Origin: Phycisphaerae bacterium
GTDB taxonomy: Bacteria > Planctomycetota > Phycisphaerae > UBA1845 > Fen-1342
DNA: 8,702 nucleotides
Direction of reading: 5' to 3'
Assembly (NCBI GenBank): GCA_022842805.1
Contig: JALHOX010000112.1
Coordinates: forward strand, 2,505-11,206
Position 1 is the stretch's first letter. Each line of letters opens with the position of its first letter. Shown in pieces: positions 1-6,389 of this stretch. The notes under the pieces are model-generated. The model did no database searches and was not told the origin of the DNA. It was given only the letters and a program-made list of their open reading frames with translations. The position numbers and the translations under genes are program-made.

Positions 1-47
1 TGGCGCTGCTGGCGGTGCGCGGGGCCGAACGGCTGCTGGCGACCTAA
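1..47 (+). CDS. C-terminal tail of an unidentified upstream gene (partial)
   Basis: Reading from position 3, an open frame runs into TAA at 45-47 and encodes ALLAVRGAERLLAT. It has GC-rich third positions like the genuine genes of the window, which suggests the end of a coding region that begins left of the window. Fourteen residues are too few to assign a family. The segment is Ala/Leu-rich with two arginines and could be a C-terminal amphipathic helix. The 184-nt gap to the next start suggests it is not tightly coupled to ald. Confidence 0.45.
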   Translation, partial: ALLAVRGAERLLAT

Positions 48-88
48 GCCGCAAGGAACGTCGCGGGTTTGGGGCGGCGCGCCACCAT

Positions 89-112
89 GCGGAGCGGCTT
101 TCGGCGCTCCGC
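89..112 (+). terminator. Hairpin after the upstream gene, possible weak terminator
   Basis: An 8-bp perfect stem (GCGGAGCG at 89-96 with CGCTCCGC at 105-112) encloses an 8-nt loop. It lies about 40 nt after the TAA at 45-47. No T-tract follows, so a canonical intrinsic terminator is not supported. A second 6-bp arm pair (116-121 with 136-141) follows. The rest of the gap up to ald shows no convincing -35/-10 pair. Confidence 0.35.
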
Positions 113-231
113 CCTCCCGCAGGAGGCCGACGGCGTGCGGGGACGACGGATGTCACTCCTGTTGCGATGCGCGTTACTATTCGCGACAGCTTTCGGCGTC
201 ATCAACACGAGTTCCTGCGGAGAGATCGTTC

Positions 232-1338
232 ATGGTCATCGGCGTGCCCAAGGAAGTGAAGTCGGATGAGTATCGCGTCGCCGTCGTGCCGGCGGGCGTA
301 GAGCAATTGCGTCGTTCCGGGCATACGGTGCTGGTGCAGCGCGGCGCGGGCGTGGGGTCGGGCATGGTCGACGATGAATACGCGGCGCTGGGGGCCGAGA
401 TCGTCGCCTCGGCGGACGAGGTGTGGGCCCGTGCCGATCTGATCTGCAAGGTGAAGGAGCCCCTCGCTCAGGAGATCAAGCACATCCGTAAGGGGCAGGT
501 GGTCTTCACCTATTTCCACTTCGCCGCCAGCCGCGAGCTGACAGTCGGCTGCCTCAATTCGGGCTGCGTCGCGATCGCGTATGAGACGATCGAGGACAAG
601 ACCGGTCGCCTCCCCCTGCTGACGCCGATGAGCGAAGTCGCCGGCAAGATGAGCATTCAGGAAGGTGCGAAGTATCTCGAAAAGCCGATGGAGGGCCGCG
701 GCATCCTGCTGGGCGGCATCCCGGGCGTCGAGCCGGCCAACGTCCTGATCATCGGCGGCGGCGTGGTCGGCACGGCGGCGGCGAAGGTCGCGGCGGGCTT
801 GGGCGCGAATGTGTTCATTCTCGACACCAACCTCGACCGCCTGCGCTATCTCGACGACGTGATGCCCGCCAACGTGACCACGCTGTACAGCACGCCCGAG
901 GCGATTCGTCGGCATCTGGCCGAGGCGGACCTGGTGGTCGGTGCTGTGCTGGTGCCGGGCGCCAAGGCGCCCAAGCTCGTGCCGAAGAACTACCTCACGC
1001 TGATGAAGCACGGCGCGGTGATCGTCGACGTGGCGGTCGATCAGGGCGGTTGCGTTGAGACGATCAAGCCGACGACGCACTCGAACCCCACCTACGTGGT
1101 CGACGGCATCGTCCACTACGGCGTGGCGAACATGCCCGGCGCGGTGGGGCGTACGAGCACGTTTGGCCTGACGAACGCCACGATCTCCTATTTGCTGAAG
1201 CTTGCGAACGAGGGCTATCAGAAGGCCTGCGCCGCCGACCCCGGCTTTGCGCTGGGCATCAACATGGCCCACGGCAAGGTGACGTATAAGCCCGTGGCGG
1301 AGGCGTTTGAGCTGCCCTATACGCCGTGGACGGCGTAG
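232..1338 (+). CDS. ald: Alanine dehydrogenase
   Basis: This NAD-dependent L-alanine dehydrogenase (EC 1.4.1.1) reversibly converts L-alanine to pyruvate and ammonia in the cytoplasm. At 368 aa it has the usual family length (about 370). Residues known from characterised AlaDHs sit at the expected positions: R15 (substrate carboxylate), K75 in KVKEP, H96 in TYFHFAA, the Rossmann motif GGGVVG at 175-180, D198 at the end of the second strand for the adenine ribose, and catalytic D270 in DVAVDQGG. The late signature HYGVANMPGAVGRTST spans about 296-310. The ATG start is preceded by GGAG at 219-222 and gives the canonical N-terminus MVIGVPKEVK. It looks monocistronic: the upstream gap is 184 nt and a 269-nt hairpin-rich gap follows. 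The stop codon TAG abuts a heptamer repeat array. Identification is firm. Confidence 0.97.
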   Translation: MVIGVPKEVKSDEYRVAVVPAGVEQLRRSGHTVLVQRGAGVGSGMVDDEYAALGAEIVASADEVWARADLICKVKEPLAQEIKHIRKGQVVFTYFHFAASRELTVGCLNSGCVAIAYETIEDKTGRLPLLTPMSEVAGKMSIQEGAKYLEKPMEGRGILLGGIPGVEPANVLIIGGGVVGTAAAKVAAGLGANVFILDTNLDRLRYLDDVMPANVTTLYSTPEAIRRHLAEADLVVGAVLVPGAKAPKLVPKNYLTLMKHGAVIVDVAVDQGGCVETIKPTTHSNPTYVVDGIVHYGVANMPGAVGRTSTFGLTNATISYLLKLANEGYQKACAADPGFALGINMAHGKVTYKPVAEAFELPYTPWTA

Positions 1339-1432
1339 TTTCGAGTTGCGGGTGCAGAGTGTCGAGTTGAAGAAGGGGCGCTTCGGCGATTTCTTCAACT
1401 CATCACTCTGCCCTCGAAACTCGACACTCGCC
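1339..1432. repeat. Mirrored heptamer array forming a long hairpin with a UUCG cap
   Basis: Immediately after the ald stop codon, heptamers with the general form NNNNGAG run at period 7 (1339-1373): TTTCGAG first, TTGCGGG second, TTGAAGA last. From 1391 to 1432 the same type of array runs in the opposite orientation, also at period 7. The two arms pair over 1354-1374 with 1391-1411 (19 of 21 positions), and 1337-1345 pairs perfectly with 1413-1421. The loop contains CGC-UUCG-GCG (1379-1388), a C(UUCG)G tetraloop on a short stem. Such a structure could stabilise the 3' end of the ald mRNA or end transcription, but there is no U-tract. Confidence 0.8.
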
Positions 1433-1517
1433 GCCGCCGCCGCTGGGATTGTCAATTTTTGTCCCGCCGTCCCCGGCAGCGGCGCGATCGGCGTACGCTT
1501 TTGATGAGCGGATAATT

Positions 1518-1539
1518 TGCGGGCATCCGGCCCGCATTT
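1518..1539 (+). terminator. GC-rich hairpin followed by TTT
   Basis: A perfect 7-bp stem (TGCGGGC at 1518-1524 with GCCCGCA at 1530-1536) with a 5-nt loop is followed by TTTG. It lies between ald and the membrane fusion protein gene, about 70 nt before the latter's start. It could be a weak terminator for ald read-through or a leader structure of the exporter operon. The T-run is short, so the role is uncertain. Confidence 0.4.
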
Positions 1540-1607
1540 GCCCGGCGAGATTCGAAACAGACTTTCCGCCATCGCCTTGACCGACTTCGAGCGAGTTCGG
1601 GAGCTGC

Positions 1608-2984
1608 ATGAACAAGTGGTTGCTGTTGCTGGTGTTTCTGCTGATCGGGGGCTTCGGCTGGTACTACGTCCGCACGAATGTCCGCATGCCCGCGCCGTGG
1701 CAGCAGCCCAAGTTCGGCGACGTGACGCGCGGCGACATCCGCGTGCCGATCACGGCGTCGGGGCTGATTCGGCCCAATCAGGAGATCGAGATCAAGCCGG
1801 AGGCGTCCGGGCGCGTGATCGAAGTTCCCGTCGTCGCGGGCAAGTTTGTGAAGACCGGCGACACGCTCGTCGTGCTCGATCCCGAAGATGAACAACGCAG
1901 CGTCGACCGCGCGGCGGCGGACGTCGAGCGGCTTTCGCTGCAGGTCGCGCAGGCAAGCAACGCGATCGAGACCGCGTCGGCACAGGTCGAAATCGCGAAG
2001 GCGGCGGTCGAAGAAGCAAAAGCCACCATCGCAATTCGCGAAGCGGATCTGGCAAGCGTGAAGGCCCGCGCAGAACGGTTGGACTCGAGCGTGCTCGAGC
2101 AGACTACGTCCGAATCGCAATTGCGCATCGCAAGGGCCAGCTCCTCGCGCGCCGAACAACAACTGATCACGCAGACCATCGCATTGCGCGACGCCGAGAA
2201 CAGCAAGAAGATTCAGGAAGAACTGCTCAAATCCGCGGAGACCACGCTCGGCGACGCCAAAGAGCGGCTGGCGGAGACGAGGATCGTCGCGCCGGCGGAC
2301 GGCATCGTCACCGCGGTCAACGTTCGCGTCGGAAACGTCGTGCAGTCGGGCACGCAGAGCTTTACCGGCGGAACGGTCCTGGTCTCGCTCGCCGACGTCT
2401 CCAGCAAAATCGTCATCGCCCGCGTCGACGAATCTGACTACGGCCGCGTGCTCGATATCTCGCCCGTCGACTCGATGCCCGAGATGCCCGGCCTGCGCGA
2501 AGCGGCGGCGACCGAGGCGGAGCGCCTGAAGACCCGCACAGGCGACGTCCTGCTCAATGTCGACGCATTCACCGAAAAGCGCTTTAAGGGCCGCATTCAG
2601 CGCGTTGAGCCGCAAGGCAAGCTGAATGTTGGCTCGTCGATCATCCAATACGACGTTTACGTCGAGGTGACCGATCCGGAGGTCTACAAGCTTCCGCTCG
2701 GATCGCAGGCCCAGGTCGAGTTCACGGTGGAGAGCGCCAGCGGCGTGCTCCGCGTGCCCAGCGAAGCGGTGAAGGCCGAGGCCGGGCAAAAGGGTGTCTG
2801 GGTGAAAACGCCGCCGCCGCCCGGGTCGCCGGATGAGGCCGGCAAGCGATTCGTTCCGTGCCAGTTTGGGATTACGGACGGCGAGTTCACCGAGGTCGTG
2901 CGTACCCTGGGCGATGAAAAGCTGACCGAGGCGGAAAAGGTCTACACCAAGCTGCCGCCGGAAGAAGATGGCGATGACGACTAG
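1608..2984 (+). CDS. HlyD/MacA-type membrane fusion (periplasmic adaptor) protein
   Basis: This 458-aa protein is the adaptor of a tripartite ABC exporter, anchored in the inner membrane and extending into the periplasm. One N-terminal membrane segment lies at about residues 4-20 (WLLLLVFLLIGGFGWYY). The first half of a lipoyl/barrel-sandwich domain is at about 57-93 (IKPEASGRVIEVPVVAGKFVKTGD). A long Ala/Glu-rich coiled-coil hairpin spans about 95-222, and the second lipoyl half (RIVAPADGIVTAVNVRVGNVV) about 225-262. Beta-barrel and membrane-proximal parts follow (DAFTEKRFKGRIQRVEP, then LRVPSEAV), ending in an acidic tail, PPEEDGDDD. An extra stretch of about 25 residues (about 282-311, with PEMPGLREAAATEAERLK) interrupts the beta-barrel. 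The ATG has GGAG four nt upstream, at 1600-1603. The ABC ATPase starts 36 nt after the stop, so they form an operon. Substrate unknown. Confidence 0.9.
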   Translation: MNKWLLLLVFLLIGGFGWYYVRTNVRMPAPWQQPKFGDVTRGDIRVPITASGLIRPNQEIEIKPEASGRVIEVPVVAGKFVKTGDTLVVLDPEDEQRSVDRAAADVERLSLQVAQASNAIETASAQVEIAKAAVEEAKATIAIREADLASVKARAERLDSSVLEQTTSESQLRIARASSSRAEQQLITQTIALRDAENSKKIQEELLKSAETTLGDAKERLAETRIVAPADGIVTAVNVRVGNVVQSGTQSFTGGTVLVSLADVSSKIVIARVDESDYGRVLDISPVDSMPEMPGLREAAATEAERLKTRTGDVLLNVDAFTEKRFKGRIQRVEPQGKLNVGSSIIQYDVYVEVTDPEVYKLPLGSQAQVEFTVESASGVLRVPSEAVKAEAGQKGVWVKTPPPPGSPDEAGKRFVPCQFGITDGEFTEVVRTLGDEKLTEAEKVYTKLPPEEDGDDD

Positions 2985-3020
2985 CTCCACCGGCAGGAAC
3001 GCGCGCGATCGGAGCCTGTC

Positions 3021-3758
3021 ATGGCGCTGATCGAAATCCGCGGACTCGCCAAAGAATACAAAATGGGGCCCGTGACGGTGAACGCCCTGAACGGCGTCGA
3101 CCTCGACATCGAGCGCGGCGAGTTTGTCGCCATCACGGGCGCTTCGGGCAGCGGCAAGAGCACGATGATGCACCTCATCGGCTGCCTCGACCGCCCGACG
3201 CGCGGCTCGTACATCCTCAACGGTCGCGACGTCAGCCGCATGAGCGATCGCGAACTGGCGATTATCCGCAATCGCGAAATCGGCTTCGTCTTTCAGACGT
3301 TCAACCTGATTCAGCGCACGTCTGCGATTGAGAATGTGGCCGTGCCGCTCTTTTACGCCCGCAAGCTCGGCACGCGCGGACTCGCCATGGAAGCACTGAC
3401 CCGCGTCGGGCTGGAGAAGCGCGCCCATCACAACCCCAACGAGCTCTCCGGCGGCGAGCGGCAACGCGTCGCGATCGCCCGCGCGATCGTGAACAAGCCG
3501 TCGCTCGTCCTGGCCGATGAGCCGACGGGAAACCTCGACTCGCGCACCGGCGAGCAGATCATGGGCGTGTTCCACCACCTCAATGAACAGGGCGTGACGA
3601 TCGTGCTCGTCACCCACGAACCCGACGTCGCGATGCAGGCCCGCCGCGTGGTGCAAATGCGCGACGGCCGCGTCCTGCGGGATGCGCCGACCAGCGAGGT
3701 CTATGGCGATCGCGCGGGTCAGCGGTTGAAGGTCGGCGAAAATGTGGTGACGGGGTGA
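3021..3758 (+). CDS. ABC transporter ATP-binding protein, MacB/LolD type
   Basis: This 245-aa cytoplasmic ATPase of the MacB/LolD/FtsE class powers a FtsX-fold permease, classically for macrolide or peptide export, lipoprotein release or mechanotransmission. All nucleotide-binding motifs are intact: Walker A GASGSGKST (40-48), Q-loop glutamine Q92 in FVFQTFNLI, signature LSGGERQRV (142-150), Walker B LVLADEPTG (162-170) with catalytic E167, D-loop NLDS, and switch histidine H199 in VTHEPD. The N-terminal MALIEIRGLAKEYKMG and the phrase TMMHLIGCLDRPTRG are typical of this class. The ATG is preceded by GGAG at 3011-3014, six nt upstream. It is the second gene of an operon with the membrane fusion protein. 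The permease normally encoded next is absent; a terminator and a convergent gene follow instead. Confidence 0.93.
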   Translation: MALIEIRGLAKEYKMGPVTVNALNGVDLDIERGEFVAITGASGSGKSTMMHLIGCLDRPTRGSYILNGRDVSRMSDRELAIIRNREIGFVFQTFNLIQRTSAIENVAVPLFYARKLGTRGLAMEALTRVGLEKRAHHNPNELSGGERQRVAIARAIVNKPSLVLADEPTGNLDSRTGEQIMGVFHHLNEQGVTIVLVTHEPDVAMQARRVVQMRDGRVLRDAPTSEVYGDRAGQRLKVGENVVTG

Positions 3759-3793
3759 ATGGCGAATAGCGAATTGAGATGCAGAATGCAGAC
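3759..3793 (+). repeat. Degenerate heptamer array flush with the ABC gene stop
   Basis: Five heptamers follow the TGA stop (3756-3758) without a gap. The first two are ATGGCGA and ATAGCGA; the last two are TGCAGAA and TGCAGAC. The period of 7 and the placement directly after a stop codon match the arrays after ald and after the dockerin-tailed gene, and TGCAGAR is also a word of the ald array. The array is too degenerate to come from recent slippage. Confidence 0.65.
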
Positions 3794-3797
3794 GGCG

Positions 3798-3809
3798 GGG
3801 GCATGCCCC
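3798..3809. repeat. Perfect 12-bp palindrome GGGGCATGCCCC
   Basis: The palindrome directly follows the heptamer array and is separated by a short GGCGCCAC stretch from the terminator hairpin. It could form a small stem or be a protein site. It resembles the short GC palindromes typical of planctomycete intergenic DNA; that comparison is from memory of the group, not from a search. Confidence 0.5.
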
Positions 3810-3818
3810 GGCGCCACA

Positions 3819-3850
3819 GGACAAGGCTCTGCCTTGTTCTTTTTCTTTTA
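3819..3850 (+). terminator. Intrinsic terminator of the MFP-ABC operon
   Basis: The stem ACAAGGC (3821-3827) pairs with GCCTTGT (3831-3837) across a TCT loop. It is extended by a G-C and a G-T pair (3819-3820 with 3838-3839). A strongly T-rich tract follows (3838-3849, only two non-T bases). This is the best rho-independent terminator in the window and acts on + strand transcripts coming from the ABC ATPase gene. It supports the view that the operon ends here without a permease gene. Confidence 0.82.
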
Positions 3851-3870
3851 GGTCGTCAGCTCGCGTCCGT

Positions 3871-3887
3871 GCAAGCTGAAAGCTTGC
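3871..3887 (-). repeat. Hairpin just after the DUF255 stop codon
   Basis: GCAAGCT (3871-3877) and AGCTTGC (3881-3887) form a perfect 7-bp stem with a 3-nt loop, one base beyond the TAG of the minus-strand gene. No T-tract follows on the minus strand, so it is either a weak terminator or a 3'-end stabiliser. It is built like the 3821-3837 hairpin and the 5157-5175 palindrome: a 7-8 bp stem with a 3-nt loop and a GCCAC or GCTAC flank. Confidence 0.55.
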
Positions 3888-3888
3888 G

Positions 3889-6177
3889 CTACGGCCGCTT
3901 GCGACCCAACCGCTCGCGCAGTTCGTTCACTTCGTTGATCGGTCTCTCGCAGACGTAACTGCGACAGATGTAGGCCGTGGGTTTGTTTGCCTGCATCGGC
4001 CGATCGCGCAACAGCGGCCATGTCGTCGATGAATCCGTCGCGGCTGCCGCCCACATCAACGCCCGGTTTGGCAGATACGTCGCGTGGATCACGCGCAGCA
4101 TTTCGCGCGTCGCCGCGTCTTCGCGCGGGCCGATCAGGGCGATTTCGGTTGCGCCGTGGGTCGCGAAGTCGAATCCGCTCAGGAATCGCTCGGCCCCCTG
4201 CGGCGCAGCGGCAACGAGCGGCGTGAAGGCGGAGATCAACTTCTCGCCGCGCCGCTGATAAACCGCGTCGCCCGTCAGCGTCGCCAGCCGCAACAGATTC
4301 ATCAGCATCATCGAATTACCCGACGGCGTCGCCCCATCGCTCAGGTCTTTGGCGCGCGTGATCAACTGCTCGTGATCGTGCGGCGACTGGAAGTAGCCCC
4401 CCTGCTCGTCATCCCAATGCCAGCGGTCGGCCGCCGCCTGCAGTTCGAGCGCCCGCCGCAGCCATCGCTCATCAAATGTCGCCTCGAACAGCTCGATGCA
4501 GCCTTCGATCATCGCCGCATAGTCGGCGAGGAACGCGACCGAAAGCGTGCGTCCGCCGCGCCAGGCGCGCAACAGCCGACCATCGCGCAACTGCCGGGTG
4601 AAGATGAAATCAGCGGCGCGGCTTGCGGCATCGACATAGCGCGGCTCGTCGAGCTGCGCCCCGCCGCGCGCCAGGCTCGAGATCATCAGCCCGTTCCACT
4701 CGGCGAGGATCTTGTCATCCAGCCCTGGCGCGACACGCTTTTCGCGCGCCGAGCGCAACAACGCCCGCCCGCGCTCGATCCGAGCGCGCAGCTCGTCGAC
4801 CGAAACATGCAGCAGCTTCGCCGCCTGCTCCTCGGTATGAACGACTCGCAGCACGCTTTTCACGACATCCGGCTCGTGAGGGTCGCTCCAATTACCCGTG
4901 TCGCTGAGGTCGAACCATGTGCAGACCGCCTCAGCGACCGGGGGCTCGCAGATCGCGCGGACCTCGGCCTTCGTCCAAACGTAGTACTTGCCCTCGATGC
5001 CCTCGCTATCCGCGTCGCGCGTGCTGTAAAAGCCGCCCTCCGGCGACTGCAGGTCGGCCAGGACGTAGTCGAAGATGCCGCGCGCGGTTGCGGCGAGGGG
5101 TGAAGGGGTGGAGGGGTAAAGGGGCAGTGCGTTGGTTGCATGTGCTGCGGGGGTGCCACGGCTCGGCGAGCCGTGCGCTTCGGTTGGCGCAGGCGCGTTC
5201 GATGTGCCGAGCGAGGCGGTCCGCACAGCAGACCCTGCCGGCTCGCCGAAGTACGCCGATGCGTCGAGATACATGCGACTGACGAGCGCCTGGTCGTAAA
5301 GCATCTTCTCGAAGTGCGGAACGTGCCACTCCACGTCGGTGCTGTAGCGCGCGATGCCGCCTGCCAGGTGGTCGTAAATGCCGCCACGCGACATGCGATC
5401 CAGCGTCAACCGCACCGCGTCTTCCATGCGTCGTCGCCCCGGGTCGTCGGCTTTCAGCCGTCGCGCGCTGCGCAGCATGAGGTCGATCGCCATGTGCGGC
5501 GGAAACTTGTTCGTCCCGCCGCCGCTCATGCCGCCATGAACCGAATCGAAACGGCGCGCCAGCGCGTCGGCCAGGCGATCGATCAAATCGGGCGCGAGCG
5601 CCGCAGGAGCCGAGTCGCTCGCGCTGGGGCTCGACATCTCGCGAATGGCGTTGGTCAACTCCTCGCTTTGCGCGATGAGCTGCGCTCGCTCCGGCGAAGC
5701 CCAGAGTTCGCCGATGCGCTCACAGACCTGCCGAAACCCGGGCCGGCCCCAGCGCGACTCCGGCGGGAAATAGGTGCCCGCGAAAAACGGTCGGCCGTCG
5801 GGGGTCAGCCAGACGCTCATCGGCCAGCCGCCTTGTCCCTGGTTCATGAGCTGCGTGGCCTGCATGTAAATGTCGTCGAGGTCGGGACGCTCCTCGCGAT
5901 CGACTTTGATGTTGATGAAGTGGCGGTTCATCACCGCGGCCACCGCATCGCTCTCAAAGCTCTCATGCGCCATGACATGGCACCAATGACACGCGGCGTA
6001 GCCGATGCTCAGAAAGATCGGCTTGTCCTCCGCTTTGGCCCGGGCCAGCGACTCGGCGTTCCACTCGTGCCAGTCCACCGGGTTGCTTGCGTGCTGCAAC
6101 AGATACGGGGATGTGGCGAGCGTGAGGCGATTCTGCTTCGCGGGCTGCGAGCTGCTGCGTGTCGACGCGGGTTGCAT
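3889..6177 (-). CDS. Thioredoxin domain-containing DUF255 protein (YyaL / SPATA20 family)
   Basis: This 762-aa protein joins an N-terminal thioredoxin-fold DUF255 domain to a C-terminal six-hairpin (alpha/alpha-barrel) domain, as in B. subtilis YyaL and human SPATA20. Its biochemical role is not established. The family opening NRLTLATSPYLLQHASNPVDW is at about 16-36. The redox motif CHWC is at 63-66 within AACHWCHVMAHESF. GGWPMSVWLTPDGRPFFAGTYFPP, the barrel motifs GGIYDHLAGGIARYSTDVEWHVPHFEKMLYDQ and GGFYSTRDADSEG, and the tail AYICRSYVCERPI all fit the family. Residues of about 313-362 are an extra low-complexity insert. I chose ATG at 6175-6177 because GGAGG (6186-6190) lies 8 nt upstream. 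The frame stays open to TTG at 6408 and holds a signal-peptide-like segment (GTG at 6289-6291), so an exported longer form is possible. It lies downstream of the adenosyltransferase gene. Confidence 0.9.
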   Translation of the reverse strand: MQPASTRSSSQPAKQNRLTLATSPYLLQHASNPVDWHEWNAESLARAKAEDKPIFLSIGYAACHWCHVMAHESFESDAVAAVMNRHFINIKVDREERPDLDDIYMQATQLMNQGQGGWPMSVWLTPDGRPFFAGTYFPPESRWGRPGFRQVCERIGELWASPERAQLIAQSEELTNAIREMSSPSASDSAPAALAPDLIDRLADALARRFDSVHGGMSGGGTNKFPPHMAIDLMLRSARRLKADDPGRRRMEDAVRLTLDRMSRGGIYDHLAGGIARYSTDVEWHVPHFEKMLYDQALVSRMYLDASAYFGEPAGSAVRTASLGTSNAPAPTEAHGSPSRGTPAAHATNALPLYPSTPSPLAATARGIFDYVLADLQSPEGGFYSTRDADSEGIEGKYYVWTKAEVRAICEPPVAEAVCTWFDLSDTGNWSDPHEPDVVKSVLRVVHTEEQAAKLLHVSVDELRARIERGRALLRSAREKRVAPGLDDKILAEWNGLMISSLARGGAQLDEPRYVDAASRAADFIFTRQLRDGRLLRAWRGGRTLSVAFLADYAAMIEGCIELFEATFDERWLRRALELQAAADRWHWDDEQGGYFQSPHDHEQLITRAKDLSDGATPSGNSMMLMNLLRLATLTGDAVYQRRGEKLISAFTPLVAAAPQGAERFLSGFDFATHGATEIALIGPREDAATREMLRVIHATYLPNRALMWAAAATDSSTTWPLLRDRPMQANKPTAYICRSYVCERPINEVNELRERLGRKRP
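5097..5124 (+). repeat. Perfect four-tract G-quadruplex motif inside the DUF255 gene
   Basis: Four GGGG tracts (5097-5100, 5105-5108, 5113-5116, 5121-5124) are separated by exactly 4 nt each time (TGAA, TGGA, TAAA), an 8-bp tandem repeat. The G-rich strand is +, which is the template strand for this minus-strand gene, so the mRNA carries C-tracts and the DNA template could fold. The encoded residues are PLYPSTPSPL, part of an insert not expected in the family. Confidence 0.85.
5157..5175. repeat. Palindromic repeat-like hairpin inside the DUF255 gene
   Basis: CACGGCTC (5157-5164) and GAGCCGTG (5168-5175) form a perfect 8-bp stem with loop GGC. On the minus strand it encodes part of AHGSPSRGTPA. 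Its form (short GC stem, 3-nt loop, GTGCCAC flank) matches the intergenic hairpins at 3821-3837 and 3871-3887, which suggests a repeat-family member placed in a coding sequence. Confidence 0.6.
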
Positions 6178-6389
6178 GGACAAATCCTCCGAGGCGGCAG
6201 CGAAGATCGGCGCAAGCGCGACCCACGCGATGATCAAATGCGGTGCAATGAAGCGATGCGCTGCATGCGCGCGGCGCCGGGGCGGCGTCACCGCGCGAGC
6301 GGAAGGCCGCGGCTCGACGAAAGAAGCAGAAGACCGCGGCAGTTCCCCTCGGCTTCCGCCTTGCTCCGTCGCTTCTTCCCGTCCGACAC
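6178..6389 (-). other. Possible N-terminal extension / signal peptide coding stretch of the DUF255 gene
   Basis: This 212-nt stretch between the adenosyltransferase stop and the ATG at 6177 is in frame and open with the DUF255 gene. From a GTG at 6289-6291 it would encode an Arg-rich n-region (TPPRRRAHAAHR), a hydrophobic core (FIAPHLIIAWVALAPIFAAA) and an Ala-rich cleavage-like site before SED. Third positions in this part are about as GC-rich as in the gene. Upstream of 6291, towards TTG at 6406-6408, the codon pattern is weaker. No clear Shine-Dalgarno precedes the GTG. Confidence 0.45.
6185..6190 (-). promoter_or_regulatory. Strong Shine-Dalgarno deciding the DUF255 start
   Basis: On the minus strand GGAGGA is followed by a 7-nt spacer and ATG at 6177-6175. 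It is the longest anti-SD match before any start in the window and is the main argument for the shorter, cytoplasmic form of the protein. Confidence 0.6.

Noticed and set aside
69..269. 66-aa frame upstream of and overlapping the ald start
   Set aside because: It is Arg-rich with no ribosome site and overlaps the canonical ald N-terminus; probably chance.
1339..1432. CRISPR or attachment site reading of the repeat blocks
   Set aside because: The repeats are 7 bp, contiguous and degenerate with no spacers; no cas, integrase or transposase gene is present.
1511..1516. GATAAT as a -10 box for the MFP-ABC operon
   Set aside because: No -35-like hexamer lies 16-18 nt upstream, and the hairpin at 1518-1536 would include the start site.
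202..1572. 456-aa minus-strand frame opposite ald
   Set aside because: It is antisense to an intact alanine dehydrogenase, has shadow-type composition, and runs through the intergenic hairpin.
1452..3824. 790-aa open frame on the minus strand opposite the MFP and ABC genes
   Set aside because: It is antisense to two clear genes with full family motifs. The translation is His/Arg/Asp-rich with no domain, a typical shadow frame in GC-rich DNA.
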